This document shows positions 1 to 12,986 of a stretch of DNA of 64,000 nt, in pieces. A model generated the notes under the pieces. The model was not told where the DNA came from, made no database searches, and saw only the letters and a list, made by a program, of their open reading frames with translations. Each line of letters begins with the position of its first letter. Position 1 is the first letter of the stretch. A program made the position numbers and the translations under genes. The stretch is from assembly GCA_033398695.1 (NCBI GenBank), contig CM065801.1, positions 806,001 through 870,000 of the forward strand. Direction: 5' to 3'. The stretch is from Orobanche coerulescens. Lineage: Eukaryota > Streptophyta > Magnoliopsida > Lamiales > Orobanchaceae.

Positions 1-1384
1 AACACGCAAATCACCACGAGGCGACAAATAGTAAATACCAGTTCACACTTCTCACAGAGGGATAGTACTACAAATACGTGGCAACGCCTCAACGTTCATG
101 CCACCAATTCGATCATATTCGGAAGTTAACATCATAACGACAAAGCAAACATCATACATACATTTCCAAATGCAAATGGGAATTGATAGGTTTTAAAATA
201 AATAAAAAACCCCTTTTGAAAATAATTTTGGAAACACCGATTGATCTTGAGTATCACCCTTCAAAAAAAAGTACAAACGTGAAACATCGTTATCGAGACT
301 TTGGAAAACTATTTCGCATTCGATAAAAATGAGGACACTTTCTTTTCGTGAAAAACTTTCGGAAATATTCGACCCTCGGGTCTAAGTAAAAGTGTTTCTA
401 AAATATTAGAAATATCTCAAAACATTTTGGTCCTCGAGGTAGAAGAATTTTGAAACATATTGTGGCACATTGGATGTACCACGAGAAAATAATTCATTTT
501 AAAAGTACGTCTCGAAATTTATTTTCTAAGATACTCAAGGTTTTCAAAGATAATTCAATGGGCTAGAATGCCCAAAAATTTTAGATAATTACACGGAACA
601 TTATAGCGCCGTGGGTCCCGCGCCGGAACCCACCGGGCTAAAAACCATTTACAAACACGCCAAAAAGGCCGATGACGGTAATATTTCAAAAACTCACAAA
701 AGCCATTTACAAAATACTAAATACCGTCATAATAATTTCGCCAAAACGATCAAGGCCATAATGCCAAAAACTCGGTTAAGGGAATCGGTTTTCGAAATAA
801 AACTCAGTCGGTAAAATACCGAAAGCCATTACAAAAGAACTCACGCAGCGAAAAGGAATACAATCCAACATGCACAATCAAATTGAATACATCTCACATC
901 ATCTAGTTTAAACATACAACAAAACCATTCCTCGGAGTTTCTCACGAACTCAATCGTCGATACCTTATTCGAAACCCATCAAGGTTCTCAATTTTCACAC
1001 CATACCACCCCTCACAATGGTTCAAAGGTAAAACAACAATAGGCCCAGTTTTATACATATACTATATGTCACACGTATTAAATACAACTATATTCACAAC
1101 ACCGTGCAAATAAAATTATGCACCGCAATTAACTCATTTAGATAAAATCACGATACACAGGTACTTCGCATAAAAGAGGAGACTTACGTCCACAGGCCGC
1201 ACGGAGATGACGGTCGCCCACGATACTAATCTCATCCAACAACATACCTGACACGTTGTGACTACGCACAACTCAACTTGTCACTCGACATCTCGAATGA
1301 CAAAACCACACCATACTCGACAACTCACGACTCGACTTGACTCGACAGCCTAGGTTTCCGCAACCTAAGCTTCGATACCATAAA
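1..1384 (-). mobile_element. Internal region of LARD-like LTR retrotransposon A (partial)
   Basis: This is AT-rich sequence with no ORF that resembles gag or pol. It is the 5' internal part of a minus-strand element that continues past the left edge of the window. Positions about 180-600 match 7190-7590 of element B: both carry the same run around 'ttgatcttgagtatcacc' and 'gaaacatcgttatcgagac'. At 1370-1381 the reverse strand reads TGGTATCGAAGC, a one-base variant of the tRNA-iMet primer site, directly next to the LTR that starts at 1385. The small ORFs here look like chance. Confidence 0.7.
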
Positions 1385-2788
1385 TGTAACACCCCCAAAA
1401 CCATATGGGAATATTACACGCCGTAAACCCCTTTTTACGAGGATCTACCAGGCTAAACCTTACAAAACGACCAAATGTTTGCCCAGCCAGTGACAAACAA
1501 TAAAATAATACAGACCGTTAAGGTCACTTACACAAGAATACACTAACCGATGAGGTCACACAACTCCATCAACAGAACTGACTAAAATAATCATTACCCA
1601 CACAGGGGTCGAAACACAATACAGCGGAAGACTGTAAGCAACTCTGACAACACAGCAAAAATCGAAACAACTCTCAACTCTTGATTAGTATCGCAGCTCG
1701 TCATCCATTTGTGCCAATCCTGTGACTGCTCCCCTGAACCTGCATGTACCTGGACGCAAAACAGGCATCCACCCCCCGACTACTCGAGGGTTAGTAAAAC
1801 TCCACTGTTTTACTAGTACAAGTATAATACGATACGAAATGCAACAAGTAAATAGCAACTACGAATTTAATACGGAAATCAATTATCAAATGTTCCCGAG
1901 AAGTTTTAAAATTTCGAACTCAAGCAAGAGATATTTGAAAAGGAACTCATCATCTCGGGGATATTTGAAGTAGAAATTCTTTTGGACCACGAGTCTCAAT
2001 TTACAAAACCATTTCGTAAACATTAGGGCCTTAGCCCGATTCTCGTTTCAAAATACACTAGATAAGATATCATTATGAGTCCGAGACCCATATTTAAAAT
2101 GTTATCCAAACAATCACTTTTATACGATCGTTGTTCGTACACATCATGTACCGAATTCCGAATGCGTCGACGGACCTTACCCGGACCACACACACTGTTC
2201 GTACACATCATGTACCGAACTCCGAAGGCCTCGACGGACCCTACCCAGCCACAAACATTGTTCGTACACATCATGTACCGAACTCCAGAGGCCTCGTCAG
2301 ACCCTACCTGGATCACACACCTTGTTCGTACACATCATGTACCGAACTCCAGAGGCCTCGTCAGACCCTATCTGGATCACACACCTTGTTCGTACACATC
2401 ATGTACCGAACTCCACAGGCCTCGCTAGACCCTACCTGGAACACACACACACATCGACACGACACAACTCATAATCATCAAATGTCAAGCCATTCCATAT
2501 TACACTGAAATGTATAATCAAGTATGTAAACCAAAACAACACAATTATCATAATCATCACAACAACTCAACAATGACCAACCATGCCCGGCACAAACTTA
2601 GATGATTTGCACATCCAACACAATTCCACGATGTTAACTAAGTGAAGGTATTATCGTTACCATCAATCGTTCATAATAATCAATTCATACGAAGCATATT
2701 CACTAAGATAAATCAATTCATCATAACCATAACACGACGTCCCTATTCACAAGACACAATTCGTATAGTAAAATACTTGCCTTAATAA
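1385..2788 (-). repeat. 5' LTR of element A, 3'-ward part (interrupted)
   Basis: The LTR begins with tgtaacaccccc at 1385, next to the primer site. It runs to 2788, where element B is inserted, and resumes after 11323. The AATAA at 2784-2788 is duplicated at 11324-11328. Joined across B, the LTR is about 2.65 kb. The sequence is related to the LTRs of B (same tgtaacaccccc and acgccgta start) but clearly diverged. Confidence 0.8.
2131..2450. repeat. 64 bp minisatellite inside LTR A
   Basis: Five tandem copies start at about 2131, 2194, 2258, 2322 and 2386. Each begins ttgttcgtacacatcatgta and continues through 'ccgaactcc...aggcctcg...gaccctacc'. The later copies are nearly identical, so the array is recent. 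The overlapping ORFs on both strands are translations of this repeat and not genes. The matching zone in B's LTRs (about 3895-4090) has a different, looser repeat around 'accggcgttcac'. Confidence 0.85.
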
Positions 2789-5700
2789 TGTAACACCCCC
2801 AATCCGCTCAGGGATATTACACGCCGTAGAACCTTTCCTCAAGGATATACCAGGCTGGTAACAGCATAGAACAACTCAACAATGTCTTTAAGGCTAAAAT
2901 GACTCAGTAGACCGATTTGGTCTTTCAATAATTACATACAACTCAAACTCATTACACGCCCACGCAGGGGTCGAATACAACACACTCTCGTACAACGGGA
3001 AAGAATACTGCAGCGGAAAATAAACTATAACTAAACCAATAACATCATACGGATCCTCGTGTGATTAGTATCGTTCATCTTTCATCATCCTTTGTGCCGA
3101 CCCTGTGTTATGCTCCCAAACCTGAATGCAAAAACAGACATCCACCTCCGAATACTCGGGGGTTAGCAAAACTCCACTGTTTTACTAGTGCAAGAACAAA
3201 GTGCAAAATACGAGTCATACAATTCACATTCCATGAATAACAATAACCAGGAATCCTCAAAGATCCAAACATGACGAAAAGTACTCCCCGAGGCAAGAGT
3301 CTGGGTGAAACGTTCCAAAACCGAAAGATCACAAATCAAGGGAAACGGTTTATAAAACAATTTAAAGATGCCATCGAGAGTTTTAATAGAAAATAATTTA
3401 GGATTATCAAATCATTCTCTTTCCAAAATCAATAGGGTCCTCAACCAGTAAGCGGAAAGCAATTTGCAAGAAAACCATTCAATCAACACAAGCGAGTCTT
3501 CACAAATATTTCCACGGGGTTCTCGACCCAATCCAAATAATATCAACACGAGATCAATCATCTCAACATCACACGGGGTCCTCGACCCAAAACACAGAAT
3601 GTCAACACAACCCATCAAAGACACAGCCTCTCGTCCGACCAATACTGCTCAAGACCCCTGATTAATTAACCCTCGGAGATCTCGTCAAATGTCCTTGGTT
3701 AATTAACCTTGATACCAACGTTTAAAACAAGTTGAAACACACTTTCAGAAACACGAATCACGGTCTATATCGAGACCAGCATTTTGAAAAGAGTTGAAAG
3801 AATTTTGAAATACGATAATCGTTCGGTAACGGGGTCTTAGCTATCACTCAAATATCCGTTACCAATAAGCCTGCCAGCGCCTCCACTGAAACACCTGTGC
3901 ACCGGCGTTCACTCCACTATGTCGGTCGCCCCTTGTACATGTCACTGCGCTGGCGTCACTCCCGTAAGAGCCGCCCCTTGAACACGCATCAGGTTAAACA
4001 CCGGCGTTCACCAACCATATGGAGCCGCACATTGCAGCGTACACCAGGCCGGAGTACACGCCCCGCCCTGAGAGTCTCCCGGATATGACGTCTCTCACAA
4101 CAAGTATTCACATTGTCACAAACATCAAGCAAACAATCAATCGTTGTAACAATTATTAAATCAATACACCAATTCACATAATTTATCCGTCAATCCACGA
4201 CCACACGAATAAATAACAACACGCACGTCAACCATAACGCGACGGAAAGAAGCAATATACGTACACATGCATTATCAAGCGCAACATCAACACCAAACAT
4301 ATCCAAAGGATTCATGTAGTCACTTACAACCCACACAATTTACAAAACACACGCGTTTTGAAAGTGAGCCTTTAACGAGGCTAGCCGAATCTTTTGAAAA
4401 CTCATTTCAAACAAACAAACAAACATACCAAGACGATTATCAATCATCATATCCACAAAACAAGAAATGTATGGACAAGGTACTTGCCTCGAATAAGAAC
4501 AACGCGGAGAATCGACCGAAGTAGGTTGGCACGAACCGACTACGAACCCGCCGACTCCACCGAATGCCAACTCGCGATAATAAACTACGAAGGACAATAA
4601 CAACAATGAAAATGAATTCCATAGCACGACTTAAAGCCGTTGAATTCAAAGAACGAATGACGAAAGTTCAAGTGTTTCCCCCCAAAACGGCAAAGAACAC
4701 GATTCGTCCCGTCAAAACAGGAAAATGGAAATCCAAATCGAAATATGGATATACAATCTACATGATATGTTTAACAACATCATTTAACAACAATCGATCC
4801 ATCAAAAAACGGATGGAAAACGAGATCAAGAACAAATCCCCCAAAAAGTCGATTCGAAGGAAATCAAGAAATATACTTCGATTCGACGAAGAACAATGGA
4901 TTAAATGATGTTAAACACAAGAATACTACTAAGATTAATCATACCCATCATGGATTAATCAACGATACGGAACGAATCGGCCAAAAACGCAAAAAACCCA
5001 AAATTCAAGAAACTAGGGTTCTAAGAAGAGATTACCTTGATTCGCTAGATCAAAGGATGATATAGGATGATCAATCAATGATATGAACTCAAGAACTTCG
5101 TAGATTTGTTGTTAAACAACATGGCTCCATGGTAAACACACCTCCAGCCGCGGAAGAGAAGGAAAGGAATAAGAAAAATGGTGAAAAACCCGACTGCAGG
5201 GCCTTAAATAGGCCGCCTGCCGGCAGGGTTACGTACGTAACCGGCCAAGGGCTCACGTACGTAATCGGCCATGGCCGAGTCACTGCCCAAAAATGCCGGT
5301 AGTGTTACGTACGTAATCGGCCAAGGCTTACGTACGTAACCGGCCTTACGTATGTAACTACCGAGCACTACCGGCCGTAACTCGGCCAGTGCCAGCCTGG
5401 GCCCAGAATGCCCGGCCATGACTCTGCCGGGGCCAACTCCGAAGGCCCGAATGACCCCAAAAACCGAACCTAAATACGAATCGAAGATACAGTTACGAAG
5501 TACTCGTAAAGACGAATTCGAGCACTAAGAGAACACACGATTCTGACCACGTGAAAGCTCGAAATTCGAGAACGGAAAATAATTACCCCAAGCTATGGGA
5601 AATTACGAAAATGACCCAAAACATCCGAAAATCACGATACGTGATCGAATAACCAAACCGAAGTTCACAACACGTCTAACAAAGTTAAATGGACTTACGG

Positions 5701-5927
5701 GAAACTCGAAACAGCAGTTTCGAACGAGATTCGCAAGAATCGAACTCAAGTGCGGAAAAGTCGCCAAAAAGCACGGAACTCAACAAAACGACACCGAAAC
5801 GAACTCGGATGACAAAAAGTGCAGAATTAATCATTCTCATAATGACGAAACGGTCATGAGAGAGTCGCCAAAACGGACTTTCGCCAAAAAAAATAAATTA
5901 CCGGGAATCGAAATTACGGGTATTACA
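2789..5927 (-). repeat. 3' LTR of element B (3139 bp)
   Basis: It runs from tgtaacaccccc to gggtattaca. On the minus strand the LTR begins at 5927, and just outside it a purine-rich stretch (reverse of ccctccttaaaagaag, about 5930-5948) is the likely polypurine tract. About 450-720 nt into the LTR, at 5220-5400, lies a cluster of the palindrome ttacgtacgtaa followed by YCGGCC. Confidence 0.85.
5220..5400. repeat. Cluster of TACGTACGTA palindromes in the B 3' LTR
   Basis: At least five copies of (t)tacgtacgtaa or a close variant occur in 180 bp, mostly followed by (t/c)cggcc. The 5' LTR has the same zone at about 10625-10760, with several one- and two-base losses. Each motif is self-complementary. 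Confidence 0.8.
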
Positions 5928-8201
5928 CACTACCCTCCTTAAAAGAAGTTTCGTCCCGAAACTTAAATCAAGTAGGGAGAATCAATATCCCGCCAGGAAA
6001 ACTCAATGAGATACACAAGAAACGCGTAACTTACGCCCATCGGCAAAACATTACAAGCAACGCAAAGGAATATACGGCGTGAAAACACGCTCCGCGACGA
6101 CTAACACAACGCCACCGGTAGAGACATAATAAAATCAACAAGTGACAAGCGTCATCAAACAGATAGTACAATCAAGTCGATTATCCGAACAATCACAAAA
6201 CACAACGAACGAAAATCAATACGATTGACCAACCCAACGGTTCATCAATCAAAACGCGAGCCAAACGCTGAACAAATACGGAATTCCACCGCCCAAGGGT
6301 TGGAAGATCGAAACGAGACTAATTTCCCGAACTTAAGGGAATTACGAAGGAGTCTGAACGTTCAACAATCACGAGATGAGATCAACAAAAACCGAACAAT
6401 CAAACGATCAAACCACAACGATCAAGACAATAAAAATCGAACAATCATGTTCGAATCACGAAGAACAATAAAATTCAAACAACAACTCCAAGGTTCACAA
6501 GAATCGAACCGAACTCGGAAAAGTCACAGCGATAACCAGATCGACTTAAAACAAGATTACAGCTCGTCCGAACGATGAAACCGAAATACAGAACAAGTTC
6601 AGAAAGTATCAACGAACACGAGCGAGTCGATAGAATTGAGAAAGAAAAAATGCAGAAGCCATAAATAATACGGGTATTATATCGACCTCTTTTAAAAGAA
6701 GTGTCATCCCCGAAACTCACAATAACGAAATCAAGGTGACAACACAACAAGCAACCGACAGTAACATCCTTCAAAGGCCTCTCAAAGCCGATTCTGATAA
6801 CTGTGCTGAAGCGCGAACCCCGAAAGTCTCGGTAGCCAATTCGCAAAACTGAATTCGGTGTCCCTCGAGTCCGCACTTGAAATGCATTACTGACGAGAAG
6901 GACAATTTACACGTGCATGTCCCCGGCACACCGCGGTTGGAACGCCTCGGCTCGGCATACTGAATATACAAATGCTAGATACCATGGACGTAACGTCGCA
7001 AAACAACATACCGGAGATGCCAACTCAGCATAACATATCAACACATACAAAAATCACGACAACAACGGCAACGTTCGAAGATTACAACGGCCCGGACGAT
7101 ACCCAGCATATAATTACTAAACATCACGAAACAAGCACGTATGTACACAATCATACACACCTTCTCCGACCACAAACAGGAAATGATGGGTTTTAAAAAC
7201 GAAAACCACCTTTTGAAAATAATTTAGAAAAACACCGGTTGATCTTGAGTATCACCTTAAAAAAATTACAAACGTGAAACATCGTTATCGAGACTTTGGA
7301 GAACCATTTCGCATTTGATAAAAATGAGGACACTTTCTCTTAGTGAAAAACTTTCAGAATGTTCGACCCTCGGGTCTAAGTAAAAGTGTTTCTAAATAAT
7401 TGAAAATATCTCAAAGTATTTTTGGTCCTCAATTGGAAATATTTTGAAATATATTGCGGCACTAGAAAGCACCTTGAAAAACCGCAAGAAAATAATTCGT
7501 TTTAAAAGTACGTCTCGAAATTTATTTTTCTAAGATACTCAAGGTTTTCAAAAATCCAATAGGCCAGAATGCCCAAAACTCACGCATACTGACGTACACT
7601 AAAACACCTCCTAGTACACGCATCAAAACATTTAAAGTCAAGACAATACATGTCTTTTAACGGAAAATAAACGGTAAAATACCACAGTCGAAGACCGCCT
7701 AGGATTCAGAACAAAACCACTGACCCCATTCAAGGCCTATAAGGACCCTCCTGCACTGGCTAGTGAACAAGTCGAACGCGTATAAGCACAAATCTTCCAC
7801 AAGAGAACTTGTAAAACGAGCAAATCGATTCGAAAATCATAAGCAACGGACAAAATCAACAGTAAAAAGACATTAGCAGCGACGACACTCCTCGTATAAA
7901 CCAAATACGAGAGTCGACTAAATACATATCGTGAAATCAAAATCCACAGAAGGATTCCATCACTTAACAAATAATCATAAAAATAGCTCGTGTCACACGA
8001 GGCACAACACAAAGAAGGGAGACTTACATCCACATGTCGCACGAAGATGATGATCGCCCCACGATACTAATCACGACCAACAAACTCAGACGATGCGTCG
8101 CAACACGACTCAGTCAGACAAAATCCGACGAGACAAAACTCAACAAACATCACTAAACCCGACAGTCTAGGTTTCCACAACCTAAGCTCTGATACCATTT
8201 A
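5928..8201 (-). mobile_element. Non-coding interior of element B
   Basis: The 2.3 kb lies between the two LTRs. I translated the longer ORFs (6225-6578 +, 6475-6876 -, 7737-8042 -) against what I know of retrotransposon domains and found no zinc knuckle, protease DTG, RT YxDD or integrase DDE. Nothing else is recognisable apart from the primer site at its right edge and the polypurine tract at its left. Confidence 0.7.
8186..8197 (-). other. Primer binding site of element B
   Basis: The minus strand reads TGGTATCAGAGC, the exact 12-base complement of the plant initiator-methionine tRNA 3' end. It starts four bases inside the 5' LTR boundary at 8202. This fixes the orientation of the element. 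Confidence 0.9.
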
Positions 8202-11200
8202 TGTAACACCCCCCAATCCGCTCAGTTATATTACACGCCGTAGAACCTTTCCTCAAGGATCTACGAGGCTGGTAACAACATAGAACAACTCAACAATGCC
8301 TTTAAGGCTAAAATGACTCAGTAGACCGATTTGGTCTTTCAATAATTACATACAACTCAAACTCATTACACGCCCACACAGGGGTCGAATACAACACACT
8401 CCCGTACAACGGGAAAGAATACTGCAGCGGAAAATAAACTATAACTAAACTAATGACATCATACGGATCCTCGTGTGATTAGTATCGTTCATCTTTCATC
8501 ATCCTTCGTGCCGACACTGTGTTATGCTCCCAAACCTGAATGCAAAAACAGACATCCACCCCCGAATACTCGGGGGTTAGCAAAACTCCACTGTTTTGCT
8601 AGTGCAAGAAAAAAGTGCAAAATACGAGTCATACAATTCACATTCCACGAATAACAATAACCAGGAATCCTCAAAGATCCAAACATGACGAAAAGTACTC
8701 CCCGAGGCAAGAGTCTGGGTGAAACGTTCCAAAACCGAAAGATCACAAATCAAGGGAAACGGTTTATAAAACAGTTTAAAGATGCCATCGAGAGTTTTAA
8801 TAGAAAATAATTTAGGATTATCAAATCCTTCTCTTTCCAAAATCAACAGGGTCCTCGACCAGTAGGCGGAAAGCAATTTGCAAGAAAACCATTCAATCAA
8901 CATAAGCGAGTCTTCACAAATATTTCCATGGGGTTCTCGACCCAATCCAAATAATATCAACACGAGATCAATCATCTCAACATCACACGGGGTCCTCAAC
9001 CCAAAACACAGAATGTCAACACAGCCCATCAAAGACACAGCCTCTCGTCCGACCAATACTGCTCAAGACCGCTGATTAATTAACCCTCGGAGATCTCATC
9101 AAATGTCCTTGGTTAACTAACCCTGATACCAACGTTTAAAACAAGTTGAAACACACTTTCAGAAACACGAATCACGGTCTATATCGAGACCAGCATTTTG
9201 AAAAGAGTTGAAAGAATTTTGAAATACGATAATCGTTCGGTAACGGGGTCTTAGTTATCACTCAAATATCCGTTACCAATAAGCTTGCCAGGCGCCTCCC
9301 CTGAAACACCTGTGCACCGGCGTTCACTCCACTATGTCGGCCGCCCCTTGTACATGTCACCGCGCTGGCATCACTCCCGTAAGAGCCGCCCCTTGAACAC
9401 GCATCAGGTTAAACACCGGCGTTCACCAACCATATGGAGCCGCACATTGCAGCGTACACCAGGCCGGAGTACACGCCCCGCCCTCAGAGGCTCCCGGATA
9501 TGACGTCTCTCACAACAAGTATTCACATCGTCACAAACATCAAGCACACAGTCAATCGTTGTAACAATTAATAAATCAATACACCAATTCACATAATTTA
9601 TCTATCAATCCACGACCACACGAATAAATAACAACACGCAAGTCAACCATAACGCGACGGAAAGAAGCAATATACGTACACACGCATTATCAAGCGCAAC
9701 ATCAACACCAAACATATCCAAAGGATTCACGTAGTCACTTACAACCCACACAATTTACAAAACACACGCGTTTTGAAAGTGAGCCTTTAACGAGGCTAGC
9801 CGAATCTTTTGAGAACTCATTTCAAGCAAACAAACAAACATACCAAGACGATTACCAATCATCATATCCAAAAAACAAGAAATGTATGGACAAGGTACTT
9901 GCCTCGAATAAGAACAACGCGGAGAATCGACCGAAGTAGGCACGAACCGACTACGAACCCGCCGACTCCACCGAACGCCAACTCGCGATATTAAACTACG
10001 AAGGGCAATAACAACAATGAAAATGAATTCCATAGCACGACTTAAAGCCGTTGAATTCAAAGAACGAATGACGAAAGTTCAAGTGTTTCCCCCAAAACGG
10101 CCAAGAACACGATTCGTCCCGTCAAAACACGAAAACGGAAATCCAAATTGAAATATGGATATACAATCCACAAGATATGTTTAACAACATCATTTAACAA
10201 CAATAGATCCATCAAAAACGGATGGAAAACGAGATCAAGAACAAATCCCCCAAAAAGTCGATTCGAAGGAAATCAAGAAATATACTTCGATTTGACGAAG
10301 AACAATGGATTAAATGATGTTAAACACAAGAATACTACTAAGATTAATCATACCCATCATGGATTAATCAACGATACGGAACGAATCGGCCAAAAATGCA
10401 AAAACCTTAAAATTCAAGAAACTTGTGTTCTAAGAAGAGATTGCCTTGATTCGCTGGATCAAAGGATGATATAGGATGATCAATCAATGATATGAACTCA
10501 AGAACTTCGTGGATTTGTTGTTAAACTACATGGATCCATGGTAACCACACCTCCAGCCGCGGAAGAGAAGGAAATGAATGAGAAAAATGGTGAAAAACCC
10601 GACTGCAGGGCCTTAAATAAAGCCGCTCACGGCAGGTTACGACGTAATCGCCAAGGGCTTACGTACGTAATCGCCATGGCCGAGTCATCGCCAAAATGCG
10701 GTTGTGTTACGTGACGTAACCGCCAAGGCTTACGTACGTAATCGCCTTACGTACGAATCGCCGAGCACTACCGGCCGTAACTCGGCCGCTTACCGGGCCT
10801 GCATCGCCGGCCATGACTCGGTCGGGGCCAACTCCGACGGACCGAATGACCCCAACACTCGAACCTGAATACGAATCGAAGATATGGTTACGAAGTACTC
10901 GTAATGACGAATTCGAGCACTAAGAGAACACACGATTCTGACCACCCGAAGGCTCAAAATTCGAGAACGGAAAATAATTACCCCAAACTTTGGGAAATCA
11001 CGAAAATGACCCAAAATGTCCGAAAATCACGATACGTGATCGAATAACCAAACCGAAGTTCACAACACGTCTAACAAAGTTAAATGGACTTACGGGAAAC
11101 TCGAAACAGTAGTTTCGAACGAGATTCGCAAGAATCGAACTCAAGTGCGGAAAAGTCGCCAAAAAGCACGGAACTCAACAAAACGACACCGAAACGAACT

Positions 11201-11323
11201 CGGATGATAAAAAGTGCAGAATTAATCATTCTCAGAATGACGAAACGGTCATGAGCGAGTCGCCAAAACGGACTTTCACCGAAAAAAAATAAATTACTGG
11301 GAATCGAAATTACGGGTATTACA
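8202..11323 (-). repeat. 5' LTR of element B (3122 bp)
   Basis: This is the partner of 2789-5927, similar along its whole length, with substitutions and many short deletions, especially in the GC-rich zone at 10620-10800. It ends gggtattaca at 11323, followed directly by the AATAA duplication. Confidence 0.85.
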
Positions 11324-11328
11324 AATAA

Positions 11329-12572
11329 CCGCTACCGAATACTCCGAAGAACACGGTTCGACCGGAAAGCTTGGACCCCGAAGAAGACAACGAACAGAAG
11401 GGTTCCGACTCGAGTTCTTCACAAGAATTTCGTTCCTAAGTCATACCAATGATAAATCAACAATCGTACGATGGATAATAATCATACAACGCCCAATCGC
11501 CCCTCTAAGACCTTTTGTCGGACACCTTCAAGGCGTCGACTAAGAACTCGACCAAAACAATGAATCGATACGATCCAACCATGGAATAACAAGGAAAATG
11601 ATATAATACATCTAAATAATCATCAATCCATCCCAATCCTAAGTTAAATCGGATTAAACGGACGAAATCAACCAAAATACCCAAATTCCCCAAAAATAGA
11701 TTTCTAGAAAATCTGACCTGATTCGCTCGATCAAAGGATGTTATAGGACTGACAATTGATGATATGAACTCCAATACTTCATGGATTTAACACCTGAAAA
11801 CATCCCTCCATGATCATCAAAGCTCCAGCCGCGGAAGAGGATGAAACGAGTGAGAAAATGGCTGAAGAAAACGTCTGCCGCCTTAAATAGCCGATCGCCG
11901 CCACATAACGCATTTAATCGGCCATGGCTTACGGCCAGAATCGCCATGGCCAAGCAATCGCCCAAAATCGCCGGCCCGTTACGTTACGGCCATGGCCTTA
12001 CGTCACGAATCGCCCTTACGGCCAGAATCGCCGCCATAGCGGCCGTATTTCGGCCAGTCCTCGCCACCAGACTCTACGATCCGACGGTCCGAAAAATACC
12101 GAAACTCAGACCTGAACATAAACCAAAAATACAGTTACGAAGTACTCGTAAAGATGAATCCGAACACTAAGAGAACACACGATTCCGACCACCCGAAGGC
12201 TCGAAATTCGACAACGGAAAGTAATTACCCCAAACTTTGGGAAATTACGAAAATGGCCCAAAACGTCCGAAAATCACGATACGTGATCGAATAACCAAAC
12301 CAAAGCTCGCAACATCAAAAATAACATCAAATGAACTTACGAAAAACTCGAACCAACAGTTTCGGACGAGATTCGAAAGAATCGAACTCAAGTGCAGAAA
12401 AGTCGCTAAAAAGAACGGAACTCAACAAAACGACACAGAAACGAACTCGGACGTCGAAAAGTGCAGAATTAAACATTCTCAAAATGACGAAACGGTCACA
12501 AGAGAGTCATCAAAACGGACTTCCGCCGAAAAAAATAAAAATTACCAGAAATCAAAAATTACGGATATTACA
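11329..12572 (-). repeat. 5' LTR of element A, 5'-ward part
   Basis: The LTR resumes after B and ends ggatattaca at 12572. It parallels the end of B's LTR (same 'gaaaatcacgatacgtgatcg' neighbourhood at 12268) but is diverged. The GC-rich zone at 11890-12070 repeats ttacggccagaatcgcc instead of the TACGTACGTA palindromes. ORFs here (11841-12170, 12237-12674) are chance or run into the copia element. Confidence 0.75.
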
Positions 12573-12790
12573 AATCTAGCATCCATTTGTGTAGAAATCC
12601 TGTTTTTCATGATCGTACTAAGCACATTGACGTCAGGCGACACTTCATCCGTGATATCATGGAAAAGGGCATAATTGATCTGAAGAAAATCGCATCTAAT
12701 TCTAATCCTGAAGATATGGGCACGAAGTGCATACCGGTCGAGAAAATCAGATCTTGCAAGTCGATACTGAATATCGACTCCCGTAACTGA
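12573..12790 (+). pseudogene. C-terminal end of Ty1/copia RNase H
   Basis: Translation from about 12578 gives SIHLCRNPVFHDRTKHIDVR followed by a typical copia pol tail up to a stop at 12790. The H-RTKHIDVR signature is the conserved C-terminal part of copia RNase H. The rest of the element lies to the left, beyond element A and outside the window, so A inserted into this copia gene. The left half of that insertion's TSD cannot be checked here. Confidence 0.85.
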
Positions 12791-12986
12791 AGACCGTCCA
12801 GTTTCTTCAGTTGCTATCTTTGTGATAGGTTTTCTAGTTTTCTTCGTGATTCCTAGTTTTCTTTCTTAGTGATTGATTTTACACTTGTACTAACTTTGTG
12901 TGTTGTGCAGGTGGTGTGACGTTCGGCGATGATGACCTCCTTATCTAGAAAGTACCCTGATGGCTCATTTGGTCCGGGTGGAGATT

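Larger units (their letters stand above)
2789..11323 (-). mobile_element. Complete LARD-like LTR retrotransposon B
   Basis: The element is 8.5 kb on the minus strand. The 3' LTR is 2789-5927, the internal region 5928-8201, and the 5' LTR 8202-11323. The flanking 5 bp TSD AATAA (2784-2788 and 11324-11328) is exact. LTR ends are TGTAA...TTACA. The internal region has no gag, protease, RT or integrase motif in any frame, so the element would depend on another for movement. LTRs over 3 kb with a short non-coding interior fit the LARD class. B sits inside the LTR of A, a member of the same family. Confidence 0.85.

Noticed and set aside
2023..2508. Overlapping ORFs on both strands with repeated HHVPN-like peptides
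   Set aside because: They are translations of the 64 bp minisatellite; they are open because the repeat lacks stops in several frames. No start context or family resemblance.
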